Positions 17,665 through 26,397 of a DNA stretch of 56,953 nt are shown piece after piece. The DNA comes from Planctomycetota bacterium. Lineage in GTDB: Bacteria > Planctomycetota > UBA1135 > GCA-002686595. The notes beneath the pieces were generated by a model. That model did no database searches. It was not told the DNA's origin and saw nothing but the letters and a program-made list of their open reading frames with translations. The stretch covers positions 1-56,953 of the forward strand of contig VGZE01000006.1 in the NCBI GenBank assembly GCA_016872755.1. The letters are read 5' to 3'. Made by a program: the position numbers and the translations under genes. Each line of letters begins with the position of its first letter. The first letter of the stretch is position 1.

Positions 17665-19110
17665 TCAGTGGGAGCCCGACGGGGTCGCCACATCCGGCGC
17701 GAGGCGAATTTCTTTCCACCGACCCCGGCGAAACAACGCCAGCGCAACCCCGGCAAGGACGGCCTCCGCGATGCACACGGCCCAGAACACGCCCCCCGGC
17801 CCGAATTCGAACGGCCGCGCAAGCGCCCAGGCGAGCGGGATCTGGAAACACCAGAAGCAGAAGAAGTTGATCCACGTGGGCGTCACGGTATCTCCCGCTC
17901 CGTTGAACGCCTGTGCGATCACCATGCCCCACGCGTAGAAGATGTAGCCGTACGAGAGCGTGCGCAGCGCACGCACGCCGACCTCGTGGGTCGCCGGGTT
18001 GTCGGTGAACCACGACAGGAGCCAAGGCGCGAACGTGAGGAAGGTCGCCATCACGACGCACATGAACAGCATGTTGTAGAAGCCCGTGATCCACACGGCC
18101 CGTTCGGCTCGCTCCGGCTGTCGAGCGCCGAGGTTCTGTCCGACCAGGGTCGCGGCGGCATTGGCCAGCCCCCACGCGGGCATCAGCGCGAAGATCACGA
18201 TGCGAATCGCGATCGTGTACCCGGAGAGGACCTCTTTGCCGAACGGCGCGACGATCCGCATCAATGCGACCCAGCTCGCCGTTGCGATGAACAGTTGCGC
18301 CACCCCGCCTGTGGAGAGGCGCACGAGCTCGGCCAGGATCGGGCGCTCGACGCTCATGGCCGGGCCGCGCAGCGCGACGGCGCCGGCGCCCCGTCGCAAC
18401 ATCCAGAACTGGTAGAGCACGCCGGCGCTGCGCCCGATCAGGGTCGCCACGCCAGCGCCGGTCACCCCCATCCTCGGGAACGGACCCCACCCGAAGATCA
18501 GGCACGGGTCGAGCACGATGTTGATGCCGTTGGCGAGCAACAGGGCGCGCAGCGCCAGCGCCGGATCGCCGGCGCCTCGGAAGATCGCATTGTTGAGGTA
18601 CAGCAACAACACGACTCCGCTTCCTCCGAGCACCGCGCGCGTGTAGCCGCTGCCCGCCTCGATCACCTCGGGCGACGCCTGCATCCAGCCGAGCAGCGTG
18701 CGCGGGAAGAGCAGGCCCGGAAGCCCGAGCGCGACGCCGAGTCCGATTCCCAGGACGATCGCCGCGCTCGCTCCGCGCACCGCGCCGTCCAGGTTCTTTT
18801 CGCCGACACGCCGCGCGACGAGCGCCGTAGTCGCCATCGCGAGGCCGATTCCGAACGCGTAGACGATGGTCAGCATCGACTCGGTCACGCCGACCGCGGC
18901 CACGGCGGCGTCACCGAGTCGCGAAACGAAGTAGATGTCGACGAGCGCGAACGACGACTCCAGCGCCATTTCGAGCACCATCGGAATGGCGAGCAGCCAG
19001 ATCGAGCGCGTCAACGGGCCGCGCGTGCAGTCCTGCGGCTCGCCGCGCAGCGACGCCCGGACGATCTGCCACCAGGCGCGCTCGTCGGGGGAATCCGCTC
19101 GATCTGCCAT
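17665..19110 (-). CDS. MATE family efflux transporter
   Basis: A 481-residue inner-membrane protein with about 12 hydrophobic helices in two related halves, as in multidrug and toxic compound extrusion exporters (sodium or proton antiport). Supporting segments include TRSIWLLAIPMVLEMALESS at the start of helix 1, VDIYFVSRLGDAAVAAVG, IFRGAGDPALALRA, NIVLDPCLIFG and the second-half AFNGAGDTVTPTW. The ATG at 19110 is preferred because it leaves the usual short cytoplasmic N-terminus; an earlier in-frame start at 19209 would overlap the upstream gene's end. It lies 61 bases after the DUF4382 lipoprotein gene. The substrate is unknown. Confidence 0.92.
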   Translation of the reverse strand: MADRADSPDERAWWQIVRASLRGEPQDCTRGPLTRSIWLLAIPMVLEMALESSFALVDIYFVSRLGDAAVAAVGVTESMLTIVYAFGIGLAMATTALVARRVGEKNLDGAVRGASAAIVLGIGLGVALGLPGLLFPRTLLGWMQASPEVIEAGSGYTRAVLGGSGVVLLLYLNNAIFRGAGDPALALRALLLANGINIVLDPCLIFGWGPFPRMGVTGAGVATLIGRSAGVLYQFWMLRRGAGAVALRGPAMSVERPILAELVRLSTGGVAQLFIATASWVALMRIVAPFGKEVLSGYTIAIRIVIFALMPAWGLANAAATLVGQNLGARQPERAERAVWITGFYNMLFMCVVMATFLTFAPWLLSWFTDNPATHEVGVRALRTLSYGYIFYAWGMVIAQAFNGAGDTVTPTWINFFCFWCFQIPLAWALARPFEFGPGGVFWAVCIAEAVLAGVALALFRRGRWKEIRLAPDVATPSGSH

Positions 19111-19171
19111 CGCAGCGCGACAGCATGCCGAAACCGCTCCGCGGTGGACAGCGGGTCCCCGGCAGCGAGGC

Positions 19172-20911
19172 TCAGTCTTCCTCGATCTCGGCGCGCACGT
19201 AGAACGCACGAGCCTGGCCGGCGAATCCGGTGCCGATGCCCTCGACGCGCACTTCGAGGATCTCGTTCGCGCCCAAGCCGTCGAACGCGGCCTGCAGCGT
19301 GGCCGCCGAACTCGCGTCCTGCTCGTACACGCAACCCGGCTCGAGCTCGAACGCGACGGTGCCGCTCGAAACCCCGCTGCCGAAGGTTTGCTCGACCGAT
19401 CCGACCACGGTCATCGTGCCCGCGAGCGCGTCGACGTCCGTGACGACGCCTTCGAAGCGCCCCGCCTTCACCTTGACCTTCGAGGCGTCGATGACGGGCG
19501 CGCTCGGAGTGGAGCCGCCCGCAACCTGTCCCTCGACCTCGACCTTGATGCCGAGCACGAGGTCGGCGGCCGCGATCGCGGGGTCATTCTTCGTCTTCAG
19601 CACCAAGGCGGCTCCGATCGTGTCGACCGTCACGTCCGTGCTCGAAGACGCAACCGTGTCAGGGATCCAGTGCGAACTCGAGTACAGACGCATCTCGAAG
19701 CTCGCCGGCAATCCCGCGAGATCTGTCGTGAAACCCTCGAATTCGGCGCCGTCCGATTCGATCTCGACCTTTGCGGCGGGAAACGGCTGGACCGAGAAGC
19801 TCGAGAATCGCACGTCGACCTTCTGCCCCACCGCCAGGCTTGCCGCGGTCGTCGGGGTATTGGAGTCGAGGTAGAACTTCGTGTTGGCGTTGTACGAAAC
19901 CTCGATCGAGCCCGGATTCCCGTACGACGCGAGCACCGGCAACGCGATCGCCGCGGCCTTCTCGATCTCCGCGATGGCGAGCTCGAAGGAGTCCGAGTCG
20001 AGAGCGAGCACGAGCCCCTCGATCTTGACCTGATTGCTCGAACCGACACCGGCTGACTGGTCCTCGATCTCGATCTTCGTCGCGACGACATCGCCCTGCC
20101 CATCGAGCAGTCCGTGCACCTCGAGCAGCGTCTGGTTATGCACGAGCATCGCGAAGAACGCGTTCGAGTTCGGGAAGACCGTGCCGTCGTCGTCGACGAG
20201 CAGGGTCGTGGGCGCGATCTCGACCTTCACGAGTCCGAGCGAGATCTGCAGGTCGTCGTCGACGTAGGCCTGGACGTTGACCGTCTTGTTGTTGGTCGAG
20301 AAGCCCTTGACGAGTCCCTTGAATTCGTCGATCGAAAGCGAGTCGTTGGACGAGGAGTCGTCGCTGATCGTCCCGTTGGGATCGAAGATCAGCGGCGGGT
20401 TCTGCAAGTCGCCCGTGAGCGAGGCGGCGAGATCGACGTCGATCGACAGGCGATCGTAGGAGCCCGCCCCGACCACGAAGGGTGTCGGGAACTGCATCGT
20501 CAGGGCGTTCGACGTGGCGTTCACTGCGATCGGCGAACCGTCCTGCGCGACCGCGACATACGAGGCCGGCTCGAAGCCGAGGATCACGCTCGTGTAGGTG
20601 CCGGGCTGGACGCTGAGGCTCGTCAGCCAATGCAGGGACTCGGTCAGGCCGAGCAATTCCAGCTCGACCGGCTCGATGATCACGTCGCTCGACACGAGCC
20701 CGTCCTGGCGCACGAGCCGCAGCGAGTCGATGGTGGCGCGGAACGCGAGCAGTTCGTCGGCGGGAGCATCTCCGATCAGCACATCCACGCTCCCTCCCTC
20801 TCCACCACCGCCGCCGCCGCCACTGCCGCAGGCGACGATCAGGGGCGCGCAGGCCAGCGCAACGAGTCCGAGAGTGGAGGGAGCACGGAACGAACGACGG
20901 GGTGGCTTCAT
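19172..20911 (-). CDS. DUF4382/DUF5666-like lipoprotein
   Basis: A 579-residue lipoprotein. The signal peptide ends in VACGSGGGGG (lipobox cysteine followed by a Gly-rich tether). The next segment, SVDVLIGDAPADELLAFRAT, matches the start of DUF4382 domains (a beta-sandwich resembling a cna-B/transthyretin fold). The rest consists of repeated beta-rich blocks of DUF5666 type, seen as recurring KVEIESDG-like, KVKVKAGRFEGVV and AKVEIE segments. It is probably anchored to the outer membrane. The ATG at 20911 has GGAG 10 bases upstream; the alternative ATG at 20920 would abut that sequence. A sigma-54 promoter match lies 30 bases upstream. Function is unknown. Confidence 0.8.
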   Translation of the reverse strand: MKPPRRSFRAPSTLGLVALACAPLIVACGSGGGGGGGEGGSVDVLIGDAPADELLAFRATIDSLRLVRQDGLVSSDVIIEPVELELLGLTESLHWLTSLSVQPGTYTSVILGFEPASYVAVAQDGSPIAVNATSNALTMQFPTPFVVGAGSYDRLSIDVDLAASLTGDLQNPPLIFDPNGTISDDSSSNDSLSIDEFKGLVKGFSTNNKTVNVQAYVDDDLQISLGLVKVEIAPTTLLVDDDGTVFPNSNAFFAMLVHNQTLLEVHGLLDGQGDVVATKIEIEDQSAGVGSSNQVKIEGLVLALDSDSFELAIAEIEKAAAIALPVLASYGNPGSIEVSYNANTKFYLDSNTPTTAASLAVGQKVDVRFSSFSVQPFPAAKVEIESDGAEFEGFTTDLAGLPASFEMRLYSSSHWIPDTVASSSTDVTVDTIGAALVLKTKNDPAIAAADLVLGIKVEVEGQVAGGSTPSAPVIDASKVKVKAGRFEGVVTDVDALAGTMTVVGSVEQTFGSGVSSGTVAFELEPGCVYEQDASSAATLQAAFDGLGANEILEVRVEGIGTGFAGQARAFYVRAEIEED

Positions 20912-20940
20912 GGTGAACATCTCCGGAGCTGCGCCGGAAG

Positions 20941-20955
20941 GCAACGCGCGTGCCA
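20941..20955 (-). promoter_or_regulatory. Sigma-54 (RpoN) promoter for DUF4382 lipoprotein gene
   Basis: On the minus strand the sequence TGGCACGCGCGTTGC has both invariant elements: TGGCAC (-24) and TTGC (-12), with exactly 10 bases between GG and GC. The predicted start site is near 20930, giving a leader of about 20 bases that includes the GGAG ribosome site. An activator-binding site was not identified. Confidence 0.6.
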
Positions 20956-21033
20956 CCGCTGCCGGCACCCGGGGCCGCGGAGGGCGGAGGGAGGAATGCG
21001 ATCGCTGGACACGAGGTCCAAGATGTGGACGTG

Positions 21034-21054
21034 TGAGGCGGCCAGAGGGCCTCA
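21034..21054 (-). terminator. Stem-loop at end of epimerase gene
   Basis: TGAGGC (21034-21039) and GCCTCA (21049-21054) form a 6-bp stem with a 9-base loop; the arm includes the epimerase TGA. No T-run follows, so it may be a weak terminator or only a structural hairpin. Confidence 0.35.
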
Positions 21055-22212
21055 GCCCGTCTTTTCCTTCGCCCACGCCTCGAGGATGCGCGACTCCGCC
21101 TCGGCAGTCAGACCCGCGCGCAGCTTGGCGCGGCGCTCGGCGGGCTGTTCGTACCACCATGCCAGCGTCGCCGCCACCGTGTCGTCGATCGAACGGAAGC
21201 GCAGACCGGCATCGACCGCGCGCTTGTTGCTCCAGGTGTGGAAGCCCTTCGACTCCCCACCGTACTCCACCCAGATCGGGATTCCGCCGTCGCCCGGCCG
21301 AGCTTGCGCGTTGAGGAACTCGGGCGTCACCCAGACGGGCTTGGCGGTTGCGCCCGCCGAGCGATTGCACGACTCGATCAGCTTGCCCATGGTCAGGGTC
21401 TCGCCAGGCCCGCAGGCATTGAAGCGCCCGGTCAGCGCCTTCTCGGCGGCGAGCACGGCGAATTCTCCGAGATCGCGCACGTCGATGACCTGCACCGGAT
21501 CGGTCGGCGACCCCGGTGCGAGCATGTCGTCGCCGCGCACCACGCGCACCGGCCAGTAGGTGAAGCGATCCGTGGTGTCCTTCGGCCCGACGATGAAGCC
21601 CGGCCGGATCACGCAGGTTCGCTGCGGGAACGCCGCCTCGGCAGCCTGCTCGCACAGCACCTTCAAGGGGCCGTAGTACTCGAAGCTCTTCCCGAACTCC
21701 TCCAGCGTGGGGTCCGCCATCGTGGCCAACGGCGCGGATTCATCCGCGCCCTCGACTTCGCTGCTCGCATACGTGGAGATCGTCGAGATGAACGTGTAGT
21801 GACCGACGTTCGGGGCAAGCAACTCGGCGGAGGCCTTGACGTGGCGCGGGAAGTAACCGCAGTCGTCGATGACCGCGTCCCACTTGCGACCCGCCAATGC
21901 CTTGAGGCCTTCGCCCTTGTCGGGATCGCGATCGCCGCGCAGCTTCTCGAGCTCGGGGAACCACTCGGGATTGTGCTTGCCGCGGTTGAACAGCGTGACC
22001 TTGTGGCCTCGGCGCTTGGCCGCATCGACGATCGCGGGACCGAGGAAGATGGTCCCGCCGAGGATCAGGATTTCGAGCGGTCGTGCGGCCCGGCCGCCAT
22101 CGGCCGGCGTGGAAGGGTCCGCGGAGGGCGCTTGCGCGAGCGCGGGGCGCACGGCGGCGGCGGAACCGAGCAGTGCGGCGGCAGTCACGAATTCACGTCG
22201 GGAAGTGTGCAT
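21052..22212 (-). CDS. Tat-exported NAD-dependent epimerase/dehydratase family protein
   Basis: A 386-residue protein. It opens with a twin-arginine signal (TSRREFV, then a hydrophobic stretch ending at LAQA) and continues into a Rossmann domain with the glycine motif LILGGTIFLGPAIV. The SDR catalytic Tyr/Lys pair appears as YYGPLKVLCEQ. Similar proteins in Planctomycetota are annotated as NAD-dependent epimerases acting outside the cytoplasm after folding with cofactor. The ATG at 22212 puts the Tat signal at the N-terminus. A TTGACA -35-like box lies 41 bases upstream. The substrate is probably a nucleotide sugar or sugar derivative (inference). Confidence 0.87.
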   Translation of the reverse strand: MHTSRREFVTAAALLGSAAAVRPALAQAPSADPSTPADGGRAARPLEILILGGTIFLGPAIVDAAKRRGHKVTLFNRGKHNPEWFPELEKLRGDRDPDKGEGLKALAGRKWDAVIDDCGYFPRHVKASAELLAPNVGHYTFISTISTYASSEVEGADESAPLATMADPTLEEFGKSFEYYGPLKVLCEQAAEAAFPQRTCVIRPGFIVGPKDTTDRFTYWPVRVVRGDDMLAPGSPTDPVQVIDVRDLGEFAVLAAEKALTGRFNACGPGETLTMGKLIESCNRSAGATAKPVWVTPEFLNAQARPGDGGIPIWVEYGGESKGFHTWSNKRAVDAGLRFRSIDDTVAATLAWWYEQPAERRAKLRAGLTAEAESRILEAWAKEKTG

Positions 22213-22229
22213 GGGATTCACGTCTCGCC

Positions 22230-22258
22230 ACTCCATGCTCGACGGGGCGGGCTGTCAA
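22230..22258 (-). promoter_or_regulatory. Possible sigma-70 promoter for epimerase gene
   Basis: A perfect TTGACA (minus strand, plus coordinates 22253-22258) is followed after 17 bases by TGGAGT (22230-22235), a poor -10. It is correctly placed about 20-40 bases before the epimerase ATG. Confidence 0.35.
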
Positions 22259-22334
22259 TCGCGGAACCCGGGCTCTTGCTGCGGCCTTACTGGGTTCGAG
22301 CCTGTCCGTGACAAGATGGTCGGCGAGGTTCCCG

Positions 22335-22961
22335 ATGAAACGCCTGGCATTCGAACCGTTGACACCGGCACTGTGGCCCGCGCTCGAGCGCCTGTTCGGC
22401 GCGCGCGGAGCTTGCGGCGGCTGTTGGTGCATGTGGTGGCGCCTTTCGCGCGCGGAGTGGAAAAAGGGCAAGGGCGCGTCGAATCGGCGCGCGTTTCGGA
22501 AGATCGTCGAGCACGGCCCGCCTCCCGGCCTGCTCGCCTTCGCCGGCGACGAACCGATCGCGTGGTGCGCGCTGGCGCCGCGCGAGGAGTACGAGTTGCT
22601 CGTCCGTTCGCGCAGCCTGAAACCGGTCGACGACCAGCCGGTCTGGTCGATCACGTGCTTCTTCGTGGACAAGGCCTGGCGGAGGCGCGGCGTTTCGAGC
22701 GCTCTGCTCGAGGCCGCGGCCAAGTTAGCGCGCGCGCAGGGCGCGCGCCTGCTGGAGGGCTATCCGGTCGATCCGCGAACGAACTCGATGCCCGATGCAT
22801 TCGCGTGGACCGGCACGCTGAAGGCCTTCGAGCGCTCAGGCTTCCGCGAGGTCGCGCGGCGCTCGAAGACGCGGCCGATCGTTCGACGCGCGCTCGCGGG
22901 CCGGAAGACGGCGCCTGCTACCAGCGCGTCATCGCGAGCAGGCCCTGCTCGGAGTTCATGA
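22335..22961 (+). CDS. GNAT family N-acetyltransferase
   Basis: A 208-residue protein. The acetyl-CoA binding motif A is visible as CFFVDKAWRRRGVSSALLEA, with the (R/Q)xxGx(G/A)-type pyrophosphate loop at RRRGVS. A cysteine- and tryptophan-rich segment, CGGCWCMWWR (residues 27-36), is typical of one GNAT subgroup of unknown substrate. The C-terminus has RTNSMPDAFAWTGTLKAFER, followed by GFREVARR, as in those proteins. The ATG at 22335 has AGG 8 bases upstream. Its last 44 bases overlap the convergent HEAT-protein gene. It is divergent from the epimerase gene. Confidence 0.85.
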   Translation: MKRLAFEPLTPALWPALERLFGARGACGGCWCMWWRLSRAEWKKGKGASNRRAFRKIVEHGPPPGLLAFAGDEPIAWCALAPREEYELLVRSRSLKPVDDQPVWSITCFFVDKAWRRRGVSSALLEAAAKLARAQGARLLEGYPVDPRTNSMPDAFAWTGTLKAFERSGFREVARRSKTRPIVRRALAGRKTAPATSASSRAGPARSS

Positions 22962-24966
22962 ACTCGGTCTCGACCTCGAGATTCGAGCCGTGCACGAGTC
23001 CCTGATACCAGGGCATCTCGTTGCGATCCGAGACGCGCGAGAGCGCGCGCACGACGAAGGCCCGCGATTGCGGTCCGCGGTCTGCCTCCGCCAGGAGTTC
23101 CAAGAGGTCGCTGACGACGCGATCGTCGCCGCTGCGGCCGACGCCTTCGAGCAGCGCCGCCTGGCGTTCCAGGCTGCCGGTCTTGCGCACGAGATCGACC
23201 AGGCGAGTGGCCACATCGGGATCGCCCAACAGCACCAGAGCGACGGCCGTGTTCTCGGTGACCCGCGCATTGACGCCGACGTCGGCGAGCTGCATGCGCA
23301 GGCCATCGGCCGAGCTGTTTGCGCCGCTGAATCCGAGCGCAAGGGTGGCGGCGGCGCGCACGATCGGGTCGCGCCCGGTCAATGCGTCACGCTCGAGGTC
23401 GGCCGTGGCGGCCGCGTCACGCGCGAGTCCGCGCGCGAGATCGATCGCGGCGCGGTCATTGGAGGACTGCGATTCGCTCGCGGCGCGCGCCAGGGCTTCC
23501 AACACATCGCTCGACGGCGCGAGCCCCGCCTCGGCGCGCGCGCGTGCGAGCATTCCGAGACCGAGGGCGGCCCAGCCCTGCACGCCGGACCGTCCGCGCT
23601 CCAGCTCGCGCAGCAGTTGCTTCTCGGCTGCCGGCAGTCCAGCCAGCGGATCCTGACCGGGGCCCTTGCGCGCAGCCGCCTCGGCCAGCGCCACGAGCGC
23701 GAGACCCCGCGCAACCGGATCGGCGTGGCCGCTGGCGGCGGCGAGCGTGTCGCGCGCGGCCACGTCGGACGCCGCCGTGCCCGAGTCGGTCATGCGTCCG
23801 AGCGCGAGCAGCATGCCCTGCAGCACTTCCGTCTCGACTCCGCGATTGCGCTGGCAGGACTGCACGAGCTGACTGAGCACGGCCTCGCGCTCGACCGTCA
23901 GCCCGCTGCGCGGGTCGAACATGCGTGCGAGCGACACGGCCGCATGCGCGCGCACGACGCGATCGGCGTCCTTGGAGTGCAACACGATCGTCAGCGCGGC
24001 GATCTGCTCCTCGCGCGAGGCCGCGGCGTGCGACAGTCCGCCCGCGCTCGGGCGGCCGCTCTCACGGAGCGGCACCAGGCCGAGGCCGAGTGCGCAGGCC
24101 GCGTCGAGCTCGCGATCGCCGAAATCCACGCGCTGCAGCCCCCGCGCCAGGTTGTGCACGACGAAGCGCCGCACGTCCTCTCGCGTGCTGCGCTGGCCGA
24201 CGAGCGCCAGCGCGAGCGCCGCTCCGGCGCGCAGGCGCGATCCGACCGCGCCCTGACGCGCGGGCGCGGCCGCCGCGCCGCCTCCGAGCACGTTCGCCAA
24301 GGTCACGGCCTGTTCATCGGAACCGTAGACGCCCAAGGCGACGGTCGCGGCGAGCGCGATGTCGGCGTTCGAGTGCGCGAGTGCGCCCTCCAATGTCGCG
24401 CGGACGCGCGCGCGAGCCGCGGCGTCGCTCTCCTCGGCCAGGCGTGCCAGCCCGAACAGGGCGGCGCGCGCAAGCGTCGGCTCCTGGCTCGAAGCGTAGG
24501 TGTCGAGCAATGCTGGAATCACGCGCGCCGACACGAGTGCCGTCGCATCGAGCGGCGCGTCGTCGAGCGCTCCGGCGGTACGCAAACGCGTGTCACGCGC
24601 GCGAGCCCGCACACGCAGCAGCGGCTCGAGATTCCAATCGAACCACGTGGCCGGGGTAGAGGCCGGCGCGGTGCTCGGCACGAACGAGCTCGGGCTCGAG
24701 TTCGCGGTCAGGCCCGTGGCTGCGTCGCCCACGGGCAAGTGCGGCTGCTGGGGCACGACGCCGGGCGTGGCCGCGGAACCGCCGACGGAGGGCGGAGCGG
24801 GTGGAGGTGTCGTATCGCCCGGCCCCTCGTATCCCGAGTCCGGTTGCTTGGGCTTGGGCGGCCCGGACGTTCCGCCGCCGCCGCCGACTTGGGCGCCCAG
24901 CACTCCATGACACAGCACACCGACGGCGAGCCAATGAACACGAGCGTTACGGGTGGGAAACGGCAT
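22918..24966 (-). CDS. Large secreted HEAT-repeat protein
   Basis: A 682-residue protein with a short N-terminal signal-like segment (MPFPTRNARVHWLAVGVLCH) and a Gly/Pro-rich low-complexity linker up to about residue 90. A long array of Ala/Leu-rich helical repeats follows (for example ARAALFGLARLAEESDAAAR, AHAAVSLARMFDP, VQGWAALGLGMLARARAEA), typical of HEAT or PBS-lyase-type repeats. Such proteins usually provide a binding solenoid. The ATG at 24966 begins the export signal; the longer open frame upstream has no coding character. It stands alone, convergent with the GNAT gene (44-base overlap) and divergent from mltA. Confidence 0.8.
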   Translation of the reverse strand: MPFPTRNARVHWLAVGVLCHGVLGAQVGGGGGTSGPPKPKQPDSGYEGPGDTTPPPAPPSVGGSAATPGVVPQQPHLPVGDAATGLTANSSPSSFVPSTAPASTPATWFDWNLEPLLRVRARARDTRLRTAGALDDAPLDATALVSARVIPALLDTYASSQEPTLARAALFGLARLAEESDAAARARVRATLEGALAHSNADIALAATVALGVYGSDEQAVTLANVLGGGAAAAPARQGAVGSRLRAGAALALALVGQRSTREDVRRFVVHNLARGLQRVDFGDRELDAACALGLGLVPLRESGRPSAGGLSHAAASREEQIAALTIVLHSKDADRVVRAHAAVSLARMFDPRSGLTVEREAVLSQLVQSCQRNRGVETEVLQGMLLALGRMTDSGTAASDVAARDTLAAASGHADPVARGLALVALAEAAARKGPGQDPLAGLPAAEKQLLRELERGRSGVQGWAALGLGMLARARAEAGLAPSSDVLEALARAASESQSSNDRAAIDLARGLARDAAATADLERDALTGRDPIVRAAATLALGFSGANSSADGLRMQLADVGVNARVTENTAVALVLLGDPDVATRLVDLVRKTGSLERQAALLEGVGRSGDDRVVSDLLELLAEADRGPQSRAFVVRALSRVSDRNEMPWYQGLVHGSNLEVETEFMNSEQGLLAMTRW

Positions 24967-25090
24967 GGTGAAGCTGCCGCGAGGATGGGCCGCGGACGGC
25001 CTGCGGTGCAGCGTACTGCAATCTAGTCGCAAGCCGCGTTCCCGCTTCACCCGAATCCCCGTCCGGCGGGCCAAATTCGGCCTGGATGCC

Positions 25091-25119
25091 GTGGCATGGG
25101 CCGGGGGGGCGGCTATCCT
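25091..25119 (+). promoter_or_regulatory. Possible sigma-70 promoter for mltA-like gene
   Basis: GTGGCA (25091-25096), 4 of 6 to TTGACA, and TATCCT (25114-25119), 4 of 6 to TATAAT, are separated by 17 bases. The inferred start site would be just before the ATG at 25129, leaving a very short leader. Confidence 0.4.
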
Positions 25120-25128
25120 CTGCCGGCC

Positions 25129-26397
25129 ATGACGCGCTCCCGCCTGCCGGCCGTATTCGTCGCGTTCTTCCTCGCCGGCCTCGCCTGCCTCGCCGGCTGC
25201 AAAACAGCGAAGTCCGGGAAGGGAAGGCCCGACTACGGGCGCCCGCTGCCCGATGGCGCACCCGCGCTGCTGCTGCTCGGGCCGGGCGAGCCGCGCCCGG
25301 ACTGGTCGGCGGATTTCGAGAATCGCGCGGAGATCCTGACGGCGCTCGAGCACTCGCTGTTCTATCTGCGCCGTCCGATCGCGAAGAAGTACTACCCGCA
25401 GGCAGGGATCGAGCACGAAACCGCCTGGCTGTCCCTGGAGCGCTTCCGCGAACTGCTGCAGGAGTCGACGCTCGGCTTGTCCTTCGCGCGCGCGGTCGAT
25501 CGAGAATTCGATGTGTACAAGAGCGCCGGTTGGGACGGCGCCGGCGGAGGCCTGCTGTTCACCGGGTACTGCACGCCGATCCTGAAGGGCGCGCTGGAGC
25601 CGAGCGCGCAGTTCGCGCACCCGCTCTATGCATTGCCGCACGACCTGGAGAAGAGTCCGGATGGAGAGATCATCCGCTGGAAGACGGTGAGCGGGCAGAC
25701 ACTGCCCTACCCGAATCGCCGCGTGCTCGAGGCATCGAGCCTGCTCAAGGACAAGGACCTCGAGTTGGCTTGGCTCGCCGACCCGCTCGACGCGTACATC
25801 GCGCATGTGAACGGCTCGGCCTTCATCGAGCTGCCGGATGGATCGTTGCACCGCCTCGGGTATGCGGGCAAGAACGGCCGACAGTACGTCTCGCTCGGCC
25901 GGGAGCTGATCGAGGCCGGCGAGATCCCGCGCGAGGAGATGAGCCTTCCCGCGATCCGAGCCTGGGGCCGGCGCAGCGATCCCGCCAAGGTGAAGGAGTT
26001 CCTCGACAAGCAGGACTCGTACGTTTTCTTCCAACCGATCGACGGCAATCCCCACGGTTGCCTGGACGTCGAAGTCACGGCGGGGCGCTCGCTCGCCACG
26101 GACAAGACGCTCTTCCCGCGCGCGGCGCTGTGCTTCGCCGATACGCAGATCGGCGGCGGCACGAAGTTCCGCCAGTTCATGTTCGACCAGGATCGCGGCG
26201 GCGCGATTCGCACGGCCGGGCGTGCCGACATCTACCTCGGCATCGGTCCGGAGGCCGAGGCGGAGGCCGGGCGCACGCAGGGAGAGGGGCAGTTGTATTA
26301 CTTGTTCCTCAAGCCCGAGCGCGTTGCCGAACTGCGCGGGAGCGGCAAGTACGCGCTGCCCGAAAAGGACCCGAAGTGGGACAAGAGCCCGCGCTGA
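25129..26397 (+). CDS. Membrane-bound lytic murein transglycosylase A (MltA) family lipoprotein
   Basis: A 422-residue lipoprotein with a clear lipobox LAGC (Cys24). The body matches MltA: a central domain with FTGYCTPILKGALEPS and LADPLDAYIAHVNGSAFIEL, and a C-terminal 3D domain with FMFDQDRGGAIRTAGRADIY. The conserved aspartates of that segment form the catalytic centre in MltA. These enzymes cleave peptidoglycan to give 1,6-anhydro-muropeptides from the outer-membrane side. The ATG at 25129 puts the signal peptide first. The 3' end overlaps the MOSC gene by 22 bases. Its presence supports a peptidoglycan-containing cell wall. Confidence 0.9.
   Translation: MTRSRLPAVFVAFFLAGLACLAGCKTAKSGKGRPDYGRPLPDGAPALLLLGPGEPRPDWSADFENRAEILTALEHSLFYLRRPIAKKYYPQAGIEHETAWLSLERFRELLQESTLGLSFARAVDREFDVYKSAGWDGAGGGLLFTGYCTPILKGALEPSAQFAHPLYALPHDLEKSPDGEIIRWKTVSGQTLPYPNRRVLEASSLLKDKDLELAWLADPLDAYIAHVNGSAFIELPDGSLHRLGYAGKNGRQYVSLGRELIEAGEIPREEMSLPAIRAWGRRSDPAKVKEFLDKQDSYVFFQPIDGNPHGCLDVEVTAGRSLATDKTLFPRAALCFADTQIGGGTKFRQFMFDQDRGGAIRTAGRADIYLGIGPEAEAEAGRTQGEGQLYYLFLKPERVAELRGSGKYALPEKDPKWDKSPR

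Noticed and set aside
16165-19443. A 1092-codon open frame on the plus strand
   Set aside because: It runs antisense across an uncharacterised gene and a clear MATE gene; composition is Arg/His/Gly-rich as expected for an antisense frame in GC-rich DNA.
22285-22320. GGTTCGAGCC resembling a tRNA T-loop
   Set aside because: The flanking bases do not form an acceptor stem, D-arm or anticodon arm, so there is no tRNA.
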